Shown here: piece after piece, positions 6,066 through 13,175 of the stretch | How the letters are laid out: the number at the start of each line of letters is the position of its first letter | How positions within the stretch are numbered: the stretch's first letter is position 1 | Source: Bacillus_I endophytica_A | Lineage (GTDB): Bacteria; Bacillota; Bacilli; Bacillales; Bacillaceae_H | Assembly: GCF_026790145.1 (NCBI RefSeq) | Contig: NZ_JALAMS010000013.1 | Span: 1-17,624 of the forward strand | DNA length: 17,624 nucleotides | Direction of reading: 5' to 3' | Made by a program: the position numbers and the translations under genes | Notes under the pieces: model-generated | Database searches by the model: none | What the model saw: only the letters and a program-made list of their open reading frames with translations | Told to the model about the DNA's origin: nothing

Positions 6066-7484
6066 TTATTTTGGTAAATCAACAGTAAACGGTGCTAATT
6101 CCTTGGTTTTAATAAAACTAGAAAAGTCAAATTGTAAGACGGTATCTTGTAATGAGAAGTTTTCAATTTTATTCTCTCCATTTAAATGAAAAACAGATTG
6201 AAACTGATAGGTCTTTTTATCAATTAATTTTACTTCGTTTCTTGATAAACTATGATTTTCCGGTGGAACAGGATTTTCTGAATCAATTTTATCAACATAA
6301 TTTTTATCAATTAAGGTGAATGCATAAGATAAATTATTGAGCAGTAAATCCAATCGATGGTTGCTTATTTCCCCTTCAAATCCTTGAAATTGATAATCGA
6401 GAATTAATTTGTCGTCTTCTTTAGTAATATTATTCACCTTAATCGCTAAGTCTGTACGTTTACTGTCTAATATAAATGATGAGGAATTGAGCAATTGTTG
6501 AACGGGTGAGTCAGATATAGACATAAACGGATAGAATGTAATAGATTGTGCATCCTCATCTATCTTATTTATAGTTTTATGTAAAGAAAGATGGTAGCCA
6601 TCGTCTTCTTTGGATTGAGAAAGCCTAGTATTATTTGCGTAATTAAATAATACATTTCCTTTTTCGTCCTTTGCTTTTTCAATGTCTATTTGATCGTCTT
6701 TATAATTCGAAACAGTTTCAAATACCAAAGTAGAAGATGCTTTTGCTTGCTTCATTTCATTTATATTTATTTGAATTCCCTCGTCTTGATATGATTCCGA
6801 ATGATTAATTGTTAGAGTCTTATTTTTTATTTGTGTAATTGGGATATTAAAATTCCAATCTCCTTTAATCCCATTAATATAATGAATGGATATAGGCAGA
6901 GTGAAGTCATCTTGTATCGTTTTATAAGGGTATGATAACTTCCATTGAAAATCATATCCATTTCCTGTGTTTTTAATATTAGTCGACTTACCATTTAACC
7001 AAGGATCATTATCCCCTGTATTGTTTTCAAAATTCACATCGAAACTTACTTCACCTTTTTCATTTTTTCCTTCATCCAAGTTACCACTTACATGTCCTGT
7101 TATTGAAACAACATCGTTATCAAAATATGCATTATTTAGTTTAACTGTTACACCATTCTTGGTTATGGTTTGATCCAGTTCAGTTACCAAGTTCTGCTGA
7201 GCTAGATGCATTCCCATTTTATCCCCAAACTCTTCGTATATTCCCCCAATAAAAGGCGCCCCAGCCAATACTCGATTCATATTTGGATTTACAAAACCAG
7301 AGGAAAGGGTTATTCCCAATACTGAAGCAGCCACAATGCTACTAATCAATAACTTCTTCTTTGAAGAATGACGTTTTATTTCCGTTTGATTACTTTGTTT
7401 TATTCCCCTATCAATAGCATTTAGAACTTCCTCTTTTGGAACATCTATTTGATCTATAATATATTTTATTTCCTTATTATCCAT
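6066..7484 (-). CDS. Membrane anti-sigma factor with DUF4179-type domain
   Basis: This is a 472-residue single-pass membrane protein that would hold the adjacent ECF sigma factor inactive until an envelope signal arrives. Residues 1-44 are cytoplasmic and charged (MDNKEIKYIIDQIDVPKEEV). Residues about 45-63 form the membrane helix (LLISSIVAASVLGITL). The remainder is a large extracytoplasmic part starting with NPNMNRVLAGAPFIGGIYEE and rich in beta-strand-like segments, as in DUF4179/DUF5643 proteins of Bacillus. There is no HxxxCxxC zinc motif, so it is not a classical ZAS anti-sigma factor. An upstream in-frame ATG at 7502 is possible. I chose 7484 because AAAAGGGGAGGAG ends just before it and the start then overlaps the sigma stop by 8 bases, indicating translational coupling. 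Confidence 0.85.
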   Translation of the reverse strand: MDNKEIKYIIDQIDVPKEEVLNAIDRGIKQSNQTEIKRHSSKKKLLISSIVAASVLGITLSSGFVNPNMNRVLAGAPFIGGIYEEFGDKMGMHLAQQNLVTELDQTITKNGVTVKLNNAYFDNDVVSITGHVSGNLDEGKNEKGEVSFDVNFENNTGDNDPWLNGKSTNIKNTGNGYDFQWKLSYPYKTIQDDFTLPISIHYINGIKGDWNFNIPITQIKNKTLTINHSESYQDEGIQININEMKQAKASSTLVFETVSNYKDDQIDIEKAKDEKGNVLFNYANNTRLSQSKEDDGYHLSLHKTINKIDEDAQSITFYPFMSISDSPVQQLLNSSSFILDSKRTDLAIKVNNITKEDDKLILDYQFQGFEGEISNHRLDLLLNNLSYAFTLIDKNYVDKIDSENPVPPENHSLSRNEVKLIDKKTYQFQSVFHLNGENKIENFSLQDTVLQFDFSSFIKTKELAPFTVDLPK

Positions 7485-8010
7485 GGCTCCTCCCCTTTTC
7501 AAAGTTTTTTTTAAGAGCAGCTTTACCTCTGCTTAAATAAGTCTTTACAGTCCCTTCAGGTATCTCCATCATTTCACTGATCGTTTTAATGGAATAATCA
7601 TAGTAATAAAAAAGTATAAGCGTTGTTCGATAGCCCTCTTTCAGTTCCCCTATGACATCCATAAGCAACAAGGAATCCTCATTTATATAATCATTGTTAG
7701 ATTTAAAACTAGATAAAATGTCTTCTGTTAAAGGGACAACATTTTTCCTTTTTGTAAGCAATTGTCCTGAACATCGGATAACAATCTTAGTAAACCACGT
7801 CATGAAATACTTAGGATTCTTTAATGTGTGAATAGATATTAAAGCCTGATAAGTTGATTCTTGAACAATATCTAAAGCATCTTCCTGATTATGTACATAT
7901 AGAAAAGCTGTACGATAGATTTGTTTATAATGTTGTTTAATTAATTGTTCAAAAGCACTTTTATTTCCTTTTATGGCTTTTTTAATTAACTTGTAATTCT
8001 GATCCTTCAT
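7477..8010 (-). CDS. ECF RNA polymerase sigma factor
   Basis: This is a 177-residue sigma-70 family protein of the extracytoplasmic-function type, carrying only regions 2 and 4. Region 2 spans about residues 20-90: FEQLIKQHYKQIYRTAFLYV, then NQEDALDIVQESTYQAL for core and -10 binding, and YFMTWFTKIVI. Region 4 spans about 110-170: the helix-turn-helix ISEMMEIPEGTVKTYLSRGK, for -35 recognition. The length is usual for the class. The ATG has AAGGGAG about 7 bases upstream. The stop overlaps the anti-sigma start, the standard arrangement of such a pair. A TGAAAC motif upstream suggests autoregulation. The target genes and the inducing signal cannot be read from the window. Confidence 0.93.
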   Translation of the reverse strand: MKDQNYKLIKKAIKGNKSAFEQLIKQHYKQIYRTAFLYVHNQEDALDIVQESTYQALISIHTLKNPKYFMTWFTKIVIRCSGQLLTKRKNVVPLTEDILSSFKSNNDYINEDSLLLMDVIGELKEGYRTTLILFYYYDYSIKTISEMMEIPEGTVKTYLSRGKAALKKNFEKGRSHG

Positions 8011-8056
8011 CTCACAACTCCCTTCAAATTATTAGTGGAAGAAATGTCTGAAAAAA

Positions 8057-8062
8057 GTTTCA
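8057..8062 (-). promoter_or_regulatory. Candidate ECF-type -35 element of the sigma operon
   Basis: TGAAAC followed by a T-run (minus strand) matches the -35 consensus of Bacillus ECF promoters and lies 47-52 bases before the sigma start. No clear CGTC/CGTA -10 is seen at the right distance, so this is tentative. Confidence 0.35.
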
Positions 8063-8135
8063 AATAATTAATTTATTTTTAATACAGATATAAGACATCA
8101 TTGAGGAAAAGACTTGAGGAATGGGAGGAACATGT

Positions 8136-8150
8136 GAAATTGTCAATTTC
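8136..8150. repeat. Perfect 15-base dyad in the 8011-8285 intergenic region
   Basis: GAAATTG-T-CAATTTC is a perfect palindrome with a one-base centre. It lies between the start of the sigma gene and the end of the aldo/keto reductase and is followed by sequence resembling the tail of a lost gene. Its role is unknown; it could be an operator left from a lost promoter. Confidence 0.35.
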
Positions 8151-8229
8151 TGATAATACATTTTATGTCAACTAAAGAATTGTTGATAGTTTTTTTCAAG
8201 ACATAGGGTGCTCAGAGAGATAGAAGAAA

Positions 8230-8261
8230 AACCTAATCTTCCTGCTATAGAAAATTAGGTT
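8230..8261 (-). terminator. Terminator of the aldo/keto reductase gene
   Basis: AACCTAAT (8230-8237) and ATTAGGTT (8254-8261) pair. Read on the minus strand, the hairpin is followed by TTTTTC, 25 bases after the reductase stop. Confidence 0.75.
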
Positions 8262-8285
8262 TAACTCCATACTATCGGAAAACAA

Positions 8286-9257
8286 TTAATTATGACCTTG
8301 TGGTACGTATGGATCTTCGAGAAAGGCAATTTCTTCAGGGGTTAACTTAACGGATAAAGAACCTACAGCACCTTCGATATGAGAGATTTTCGTCGCACCG
8401 ATAATCGGAGCAGTTACGGGTTCTTTTTGTAATAGCCAAGCCAGAGCAATATGAATACGAGGAACACCACGTTTTTCTGCGATTGCTGCGACTCGCTCTA
8501 CAACTAATCGGTCAGCATCAGCCGTTGCATCATATTTAGATTTTTGAACTTGATCGGTTTCAGAACGTTGTGTGGTTTCAGACCAATCACGAGTTAACCT
8601 CCCTGATGCAAGTGGACTATACGGAGTCACCCCGATTTTTTCTTCCCTACAAAGGGGCAACATTTCTCTTTCCTCTTCACGGTATAAAAGATTTAAATGA
8701 TTCTGCATAGAGACAAATCTTGTCCATCCATTTTTCTCTGCTACATGTAACGCCTTTTGAAATTGCCATGCGTACATGGCAGAAGCACCAATGTATCTTG
8801 CTTTCCCGGCCTTCACAACGTCATGTAGTGCTTCCATTGTTTCTTCAATAGGCGTATTGTAATCCCAACGGTGGATAATATAAAGGTCTACATAATTGGT
8901 TCCAAGATGTTTCAGACTCTTATCAATTTCGCTCATGATGGCTTTTCGGGAAAGACCAGCGCCATTAGGTCCTTCATGCATTTTTTGGTGTACCTTAGTT
9001 GCAATGACCACTTCATCACGATTGGCATAATCCTTTAGAGCTCGTCCAAGAAACTCCTCGCTGGTTCCCATTGAATACACATTCGCCGTATCAAAAAAAT
9101 TGATTCCGAGATCAAGTGCTTTTTTTATAATAGAGCGACTTTGTTCTTCATTAAGTACCCATTGATGAATCCATTTTTCTGCATCACCAAAACTCATACA
9201 GCCAAGACAAAACTTAGATACATCCAATCCTGTATTTCCAAGTTTCACATATTCCAT
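8286..9257 (-). CDS. Aldo/keto reductase
   Basis: This 323-residue cytosolic NADPH-dependent carbonyl reductase is of the AKR superfamily (YhdN/Gsp69-like general type). The N-terminus MEYVKLGNTGLDVSKFCLG is the usual first strand. The catalytic tetrad is visible: Asp56 and Tyr61 in FFDTANVYSMG, Lys88 in VIATKVH, and His129 in LYIIHRWDY. The NADP-binding C-terminal part is present as APIIGATKISHIEGAVGSL. I prefer ATG at 9257. The frame is open 5 codons further to a GTG at 9272, but GTGAGG at that place fits better as the ribosome binding site for the ATG. The gene is divergent from a truncated AraC regulator, with a direct-repeat operator candidate between them. This is a common arrangement for aldehyde- or electrophile-induced reductases. 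The specific substrate is unknown. Confidence 0.92.
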   Translation of the reverse strand: MEYVKLGNTGLDVSKFCLGCMSFGDAEKWIHQWVLNEEQSRSIIKKALDLGINFFDTANVYSMGTSEEFLGRALKDYANRDEVVIATKVHQKMHEGPNGAGLSRKAIMSEIDKSLKHLGTNYVDLYIIHRWDYNTPIEETMEALHDVVKAGKARYIGASAMYAWQFQKALHVAEKNGWTRFVSMQNHLNLLYREEEREMLPLCREEKIGVTPYSPLASGRLTRDWSETTQRSETDQVQKSKYDATADADRLVVERVAAIAEKRGVPRIHIALAWLLQKEPVTAPIIGATKISHIEGAVGSLSVKLTPEEIAFLEDPYVPQGHN

Positions 9258-9351
9258 TTGATTACGCCTCACTTTCTTTTATGAGCGTTTTTAGTTTCAA
9301 TTCAATTTATCTTCACCTATTATCTCATAGATAATAAAGAAACCTTTAACC

Positions 9352-9413
9352 TATAAGTATCAAGTTTTTGCCTAATTCTCTCAATACTCTTTCTATCTTT
9401 ATAAGTGTCAAGT
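9352..9413. promoter_or_regulatory. Direct repeats between the reductase and araC remnant, candidate AraC operator
   Basis: TATAAGTATCAAGT (9352-9365) recurs as TATAAGTGTCAAGT (9400-9413), one mismatch in 14, with starts 48 bp apart. Direct repeats are typical AraC-family sites. A TAGAAT (9413-9418) overlaps the second repeat as a possible -10 for the araC fragment. Confidence 0.5.
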
Positions 9414-9454
9414 AGAATGAATGTGTCGAAGGTGTAGGAAAAGGAGAATAACAT

Positions 9455-9754
9455 ATGTCTGAGGAAATCTACAAACAGCAACAGGAGATTTGCAAACTTA
9501 TTGAGCGATACGCAGGTCGGGACGGTGTTCACGCTACCTCTATTCCATCTTTATTTCTCATCCGTGAATCCATTACTACCGAACCTATCTCGAGGGTTAA
9601 TGAGCCTTCTTTTTGTCTTATCTTACAAGGAGAGAAGGAGGTATGGTTGGGAGAGGAACTCTTTCGATTTTGCCCTGGTAAATATATTGTGGCATCTGTT
9701 GACTTACCAGTAACAGGTCAAGTTATCAAAGCTTCAGATGATAGCTTTATGTAA
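9455..9754 (+). pseudogene. Truncated AraC-family regulator (N-terminal domain only)
   Basis: This 99-codon frame encodes only the AraC_N-type sensory domain: a helical start MSEEIYKQQQEICKLIERYA, then the cupin-like strands with FCLILQGEKEVWLGEELFRF and GKYIVASVDLPVTGQVIKAS. Full-length members are about 300 residues and end in two helix-turn-helix motifs, all missing here. Family-like sequence stops at about KASDDS, where the DNA passes into the inverted 3' end of an unrelated gene on the other strand. A good AAAGGAG site precedes the ATG. Without its DNA-binding half it cannot act as an ordinary regulator. It lies divergent from the aldo/keto reductase it presumably once controlled. Confidence 0.8.
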
Positions 9755-9978
9755 GCAACGACCATGGGTTGATCTTTGCTCCACCCAAAGCCTTCTCCAT
9801 CTAAAACTTCATAGTCAAAACCTTTATCTGCGATTTCCGTTTTAAGAGGAAGTGGATACGAGAAGAGTTTGTCTGCGAAGTTCTTAACAATCTCTCTTTC
9901 ATAATTCAGGAAGTGATAAGACCATTCGATGAACAATGCTAATACCCATAACATTATTCCCCACTTATACTTCTTCAA
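9718..9978 (-). pseudogene. 3'-truncated membrane-anchored protein of unknown function
   Basis: This 86-codon frame begins with TTG at 9978, 18 bases after the HPr-like stop, so the two genes form one operon. It has a short basic start (MKKYKWG), a membrane anchor or signal segment (IMLWVLALFIEWSYHFL) and an extracytoplasmic part (FADKLFSYPLPLKTEIADKG, then YEVLDGEGFGW and VVAYIKLSSE). The end LSSEALIT runs into the broken end of the araC fragment, so the original C-terminus is lost. I do not recognise a named family. The TACGAGG upstream of the TTG is a moderate ribosome binding site. Confidence 0.55.
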
Positions 9979-9996
9979 TATAAGAAACCTCGTACC

Positions 9997-10251
9997 TTAA
10001 AGGTTTGAAAGATATTTTTTTAAGGTTTCTATTGCTACTTGTTCATCACACCCATCTACCAGTAATGTAATTTCATCCCCTTCACCGACGACTAAATCCA
10101 TAATTCCCATGATATCTTTGCCACTTGCGCTTTTTCCATCTTTGAAAATAATAACTTTACTTTTAAATGAGGCCACTTTGCGTACAAATAAAGCTGTATG
10201 TCTCGCTTGAAGTCCTCGTGGTAGTTGAACGATAATATTCTTCATTAACAT
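9997..10251 (-). CDS. HPr/Crh-like phosphocarrier-fold protein with Gln15 and Asp46
   Basis: This is an 84-residue protein with the HPr fold. Family landmarks are GLQARHTALFVRKVASF (residues 13-29) and DGKSASGKDIMGIMDL (38-53). The catalytic His15 of HPr, phosphorylated by enzyme I, is Gln15 here, as in Bacillus Crh, so it cannot work as a PTS phosphocarrier. The regulatory Ser46, target of HPr kinase in both HPr and Crh, is Asp46 here. That position could imitate permanent seryl phosphorylation and favour CcpA co-repressor binding without any kinase; this is inference. The start at 10251 (MLMKN) is chosen because GGGGAG lies 5 bases upstream; an upstream ATG at 10296 lacks such a site. A truncated membrane-protein gene follows in the same operon. 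Upstream are remnants linked to LysR element copy A. Confidence 0.85.
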   Translation of the reverse strand: MLMKNIIVQLPRGLQARHTALFVRKVASFKSKVIIFKDGKSASGKDIMGIMDLVVGEGDEITLLVDGCDEQVAIETLKKYLSNL

Positions 10252-10362
10252 ATGTTCTCCCCTTATTCCTGTCCACATTGTTGGCTTATTCAACACCCGT
10301 TTCTAATTACAAATAGAAACAGAATGAATGCCATGGTTAAATGAACGCGATTCGTTGTTTAT

Positions 10363-10464
10363 TCATTCCACAGCTTTAATAATCTGTTTTAAATATTCTT
10401 CATGGACATGTTTTTTTCCAATAAGAACGAATAAAAAAATGAGATAGCCGGAGTATTCATTACC
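10363..10464 (-). pseudogene. C-terminal gene remnant (copy A), paralogous to 13322-13411
   Basis: An open minus-strand tail reads NEYSGYLIFLFVLIGKK, then HVHEEYLKQIIKAVE and a stop. A matching tail (YLIFLFGLK, then DHLAQIIKALQ and a stop) lies at 13322-13411, also downstream of a copy of the LysR element. The remnant starts right after an in-frame stop and has no start codon. The pattern faintly recalls the C-terminal helix of PTS EIIA domains, which is interesting beside the HPr-like gene but unproven. Confidence 0.4.
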
Positions 10465-10474
10465 TCATTTCCAC

Positions 10475-10522
10475 TTAAATTCGGATAATTAGAGCATTTT
10501 CTTTTGTGATATAGGCCACCAT
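10475..10522 (-). pseudogene. 5' gene remnant downstream of LysR element A
   Basis: A 15-codon frame, MVAYITKENALIIRI, has an AAAGGCGG ribosome binding site, sits right after the -10 of element A and then stops. It resembles the start of antibiotic-biosynthesis-monooxygenase-type proteins (AYVTKEN-type beginnings, from memory). It is probably the first codons of the gene once controlled by the adjacent lysR, the rest being deleted. Confidence 0.35.
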
Positions 10523-10529
10523 ATTACCG

Positions 10530-10632
10530 CCTTTGTTATTTATTCTATCGTGCTTTTTGTATATAGCTAATACTTATATCTTATATCTAGATATGCTTTA
10601 CGAGCATTTCTAGATCATATATACTAAAACAA
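10530..10632 (-). promoter_or_regulatory. LysR-type regulatory element, copy A
   Basis: On the minus strand the element starts TAGTATAT (rc of 10619-10626). It then holds the dyad CTAGAAATGCT / AGCATATCTAG, the ATATAAGATATAAGTATT block, TATATACAAAAAGCACG and a TAGAAT -10 (10542-10547). The same order and spacing recur at 13201-13290 and 14927-15028. It lies 25 bases from the lysR start and points away from lysR, the classic LysR divergent layout, but the gene it should drive is now only a remnant. Confidence 0.7.
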
Positions 10633-10651
10633 TAATAAGGAGGAGTCATTT

Positions 10652-11548
10652 ATGGAATTAAGAGTGTTGCGTTATTTTCTTACAGTTGCAAGGGAAGGAA
10701 ACATCACCAGGGCTGCTGATTTTCTGCATGTTACTCAGCCAACCTTATCAAGACAATTAAAAGAACTGGAACAAGAGTTAGGGAAAAAACTATTTGTTCG
10801 CAGTAGTCACAGTATCATTCTCACAGATGAAGGAATGCTCCTGCGAAAGAGAGCTGAAGAAATCGTTCATATGGTCGATAAAGTAGAGGCAGAATTTGGT
10901 TCTATGGAAGAAACGGTAAGTGGTGATGTTTATATAGGTGGTGGGGAAACAGACGCCATGAAACAGATTGCAAGAGTAGTAAAAGACTTACAGTTAAGTT
11001 ACCCCAATATACGGTATCACCTCTACAGTGGAAACGAAGAAGATGTGACTGATCGGCTTGACAGGGGATTGCTTGACTTTGGTATTTTAATTCAACCTGC
11101 AGATTTATCAAAGTACAATTATGTTAATATCCCAACCAAAGATGTTTGGGGAGTTGTAATGAGGAAAGACAGTCCTCTTGCCGTCAAAAATACCATTCAA
11201 GCAATGGATTTATTAAATGTTCCACTAATCTGTTCACGACAGGCTATGAAACAGACATATTCAAAAAATGAATTCGCGGATTGGTTTGGAGAAGATTTTG
11301 ATAAATTAAATGTTGTCACTACATACAATCTTGCGTATAATGCTGCTATTATGGTTGAAGAAGGCATTGGTTATGCTATAACTCTTGATAAAATAGTGAA
11401 TACATCTAGTGATAGTAACCTTTGTTTTAAACCTCTAGAGCCAAGACTTGAATCTGGCTTAAATATTGTTTGGAAAAAGCATCAGGTTTTTTCCGTTGCT
11501 GCTGATATGTTCTTTAAAAAAATGCAGGAGAAATTTTCGAATGCTTAA
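10652..11548 (+). CDS. LysR-family transcriptional regulator
   Basis: This 298-residue DNA-binding regulator has the N-terminal winged helix-turn-helix at residues 1-60 (MELRVLRYFLTVAREGNITR, then AADFLHVTQPTLSRQLKELE and LGKKLFVR). A linker helix follows, then the periplasmic-binding-protein-like effector domain from about residue 90 (GDVYIGGGETDAMKQIARVV, LDFGILIQPADLSKYNYVNI, VEEGIGYAITLD). The length is normal for the family. AAGGAGGAG lies about 7 bases before the ATG. It transcribes divergently from element copy A. Copies of the same element sit upstream of the hydrolase (copy B) and the second dehydrogenase (copy C), so these are its likely targets, with the enzymes acting on the compound that serves as inducer. 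That is inference from shared sites. It is the only intact lysR here. Confidence 0.93.
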   Translation: MELRVLRYFLTVAREGNITRAADFLHVTQPTLSRQLKELEQELGKKLFVRSSHSIILTDEGMLLRKRAEEIVHMVDKVEAEFGSMEETVSGDVYIGGGETDAMKQIARVVKDLQLSYPNIRYHLYSGNEEDVTDRLDRGLLDFGILIQPADLSKYNYVNIPTKDVWGVVMRKDSPLAVKNTIQAMDLLNVPLICSRQAMKQTYSKNEFADWFGEDFDKLNVVTTYNLAYNAAIMVEEGIGYAITLDKIVNTSSDSNLCFKPLEPRLESGLNIVWKKHQVFSVAADMFFKKMQEKFSNA

Positions 11549-11682
11549 TCAGATGTATAGGAAAATTTCACAAATATATTAGAAGTTATTTATTATAGTG
11601 TATTCCTCTTGTTTTATAATTCAAATTAATCTAATCATTATAACGTTTATCTTATTAAGTAGTGCTTCAAGAAGAAATAAAA

Positions 11683-11715
11683 AGGCTGTCGAGGTCTTCT
11701 CGACAGCCTAAACTT
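11683..11715 (-). terminator. Strong terminator of the first dehydrogenase
   Basis: AGGCTGTCGAG (11683-11693) and CTCGACAGCCT (11699-11709) form an 11-bp perfect stem. The T run (TTTTTATTT) lies on the minus-strand side, so it ends the dehydrogenase transcript and also separates it from lysR. Positions 11549-11682 show no gene. Confidence 0.85.
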
Positions 11716-11757
11716 TAGAAAATGGATAGATTTTAGTTTTATCTTCTATTGTAACTA

Positions 11758-12504
11758 TTACCAAGGTTGACTTGTGGGTCCAATTGTAAACTCATTAACG
11801 TTCGTATCTTCTGGTTGATCAATCGCGAATGCCACAACATTGGCAACCCGATTAGATGTGATACCGTATTGTTCGTACAACGCAGTCATACCTTCTGAAG
11901 TATTTTTATCTGTAATCATATCCAACAATTCCGTGTTGATCGCTGCTGGATAAATCGTTGCTGTGCGGATGTTAGTACCTTCTTGTGCAGATTCCATGCG
12001 CAACACTTCCATTAAATCACGAACAGCCCACTTTGTTGCGCCATAAACTGCACCGCCTGGATAAGCTTTAAGCCCAGCTACTGATGAAGTAGTGATGATA
12101 TGTCCAGACTTTTGCGATGTAAAGGTTGGCAATACTGCGGCGATACCATTCAATACACCTTTAATATTAACGTCAATCATACTGTTCCACTCGTCAATTT
12201 TTAATTCGGAAAGTGGTGAATTAGGCATGATTCCAGCGTTCAAGAAGATGACATCGACACTACCAAAAGTATCTTTAGCTAGTTGAACAAGCTGCTGATT
12301 ATCATCTAGATTAACAACATCCGTGACACGATAAGTAGCTTCTCCCCCAGCTTTTTGAATTTCCTCAGTCAATGCTTTTAATTTATCTTCGCGACGAGCG
12401 CCCAAAACAATTTTAGCACCCTTACTGGCCAATAATTTTGCAGTTGCTTCACCAATTCCAGATGAAGCTCCAGTAATTATAACTACTTTGTTTTCAATTG
12501 CCAT
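11758..12504 (-). CDS. Short-chain dehydrogenase/reductase (classical SDR), first copy
   Basis: This 248-residue cytosolic NAD(P)-dependent oxidoreductase has the Rossmann glycine motif TGASSGIG (residues 11-18), LNAG (88-91), Asn113 in DVNIKG, and the catalytic Ser141 in TTSSVAG with Tyr154 and Lys158 in YGATK. Arg37-Arg38 (GARRED) after the second strand suggest NADPH preference. It is the same subfamily as the second copy at 15064-15801, with near-identical segments such as GVLNGIAAVLP. AGGAGG precedes the ATG. Its promoter is a MerR-type one with a 19-bp spacer, different from that of the second copy, and a decayed merR gene lies upstream. The substrate is unknown; reduction of reactive aldehydes or quinones would suit the regulation. 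Confidence 0.93.
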   Translation of the reverse strand: MAIENKVVIITGASSGIGEATAKLLASKGAKIVLGARREDKLKALTEEIQKAGGEATYRVTDVVNLDDNQQLVQLAKDTFGSVDVIFLNAGIMPNSPLSELKIDEWNSMIDVNIKGVLNGIAAVLPTFTSQKSGHIITTSSVAGLKAYPGGAVYGATKWAVRDLMEVLRMESAQEGTNIRTATIYPAAINTELLDMITDKNTSEGMTALYEQYGITSNRVANVVAFAIDQPEDTNVNEFTIGPTSQPW

Positions 12505-12531
12505 CTTTGTTCCTCCTTTGCATATACGGTG

Positions 12532-12562
12532 AGTTTACCCCGTAGAGTTAACTCTAATGCAA
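12532..12562 (-). promoter_or_regulatory. MerR-family promoter and operator of the first dehydrogenase
   Basis: On the minus strand, TTGCAT (rc of 12557-12562) and TAAACT (rc of 12532-12537) are separated by 19 bp. The spacer carries the perfect 14-bp palindrome TAGAGTTAACTCTA (12543-12556). An over-long spacer with a central dyad is diagnostic of MerR-activated promoters. The GAGTTAACTC core matches that of AdhR/NmlR-type aldehyde-responsive regulators (from memory). Confidence 0.8.
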
Positions 12563-12707
12563 GAGAGAATTTTAATATTGTTAGAGATTAGCTAACTAGT
12601 CCATTTGTCTTCTACAAGCGTAACTATCTTCGTAGGCCTCAAAGTGCCAATTAATCTTATTTGTTGAATTTAGGGAAGCGTAAGCTATAAAGAAGTAATA
12701 AAGAAAG

Positions 12708-12753
12708 AGCCACCTGTATTTATTCATCTAAAATACAGGTGGCTTTTTCTTTT
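12708..12753. terminator. Strong hairpin terminator between the merR remnant and the dehydrogenase
   Basis: GCCACCTGTATTT (12709-12721) pairs perfectly with AAATACAGGTGGC (12731-12743). A TTTTTCTTTT tract follows on the plus side and CTTTCTTT on the minus side. It lies about 20 bases past the merR stop. Positions 12563-12700 hold no recognisable gene. Confidence 0.8.
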
Positions 12754-12771
12754 AGTTAGTAATAGAGATTT

Positions 12772-13128
12772 CTATTTTGTTGTTTTTATGAATTTCTTCG
12801 GTTCCGACATCCAATGCCGTCCTGTAATACCGGTATTTATACTCGATGACTTCCATTGTTTTTTTAGCTTTTCCATCCGTGCTTCTACAATAGCTTTTCG
12901 TTCCATAAACATGTCATATCTTTGTTGCAACGTAGAATTACCATCAGAACACCAATCAATAAAATGTTTAATTTCCTTAATAGGAATCCCAGTGGCTTTC
13001 AGGCATTCAATTATTTTTAAGGCGTTGATATCGGATTCTTTAAAACAATCTTGTTATGTTGGTCCCCCGTTTTACAAAAGACGTAAGTCCCTCCTTGTTG
13101 TAATAACAAAAGGTATATAATGTAAGAT
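12772..13128 (-). pseudogene. Decayed MerR-family regulator
   Basis: The C-terminal two thirds read in one frame: DCFKESDINALKIIECLKAT, then GIPIKEIKHFIDWCSDGNST and a coiled-coil-like LQQRYDMFMERKAIVEARME, ending in KKFIKTTK and TAG. This is the dimerisation part of a MerR regulator of the AdhR/NmlR type. Upstream an in-frame stop appears. Shifting one base at the four-A run 13042-13045 (T4 on the coding strand) restores the family sequence YYNKEGLTSFVKRGTNITRL. Position 11-12 of the helix-turn-helix strand (TLRYY in the family) reads TFCYY here. Beyond about 13128 family sequence ends and the start of a LysR gene is joined on. It is therefore frameshifted and lacks its own start. It presumably once activated the downstream dehydrogenase promoter. 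Confidence 0.8.
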
Positions 13129-13175
13129 TCATTTTTTGTAACAATGAGAAAGTAATGTCAAACTCTTAATTCCAT
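13125..13175 (-). pseudogene. 5' remnant of a second lysR gene
   Basis: From ATG at 13175, with AAAGGAGG 8 bases before it, the frame reads MELRV, stop, HYFLIVTKNES. The intact regulator begins MELRVLRYFLTVAREGN. About 16 codons align before the sequence passes into the merR remnant. Its ATG is 25 bases from element copy B, exactly as the intact lysR is from copy A, so the whole regulator-operator unit was duplicated and this regulator copy then decayed. Confidence 0.65.

Noticed and set aside
4008..8175. Short shared motif TATGTYAACT near 4010, 5882 and 8164, possible insertion-element ends
   Set aside because: Only about 10 bases agree, there are no target duplications or paired inverted ends, and the motif is AT-rich enough to recur by chance.
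9320..9532. Minus-strand open frame between the reductase and araC
   Set aside because: It overlaps the start of the araC fragment and the operator repeats, and its translation shows no family features.
12788..13120. Plus-strand open frame of about 110 codons
   Set aside because: It is antisense to the decayed merR, whose family sequence is clear on the minus strand.
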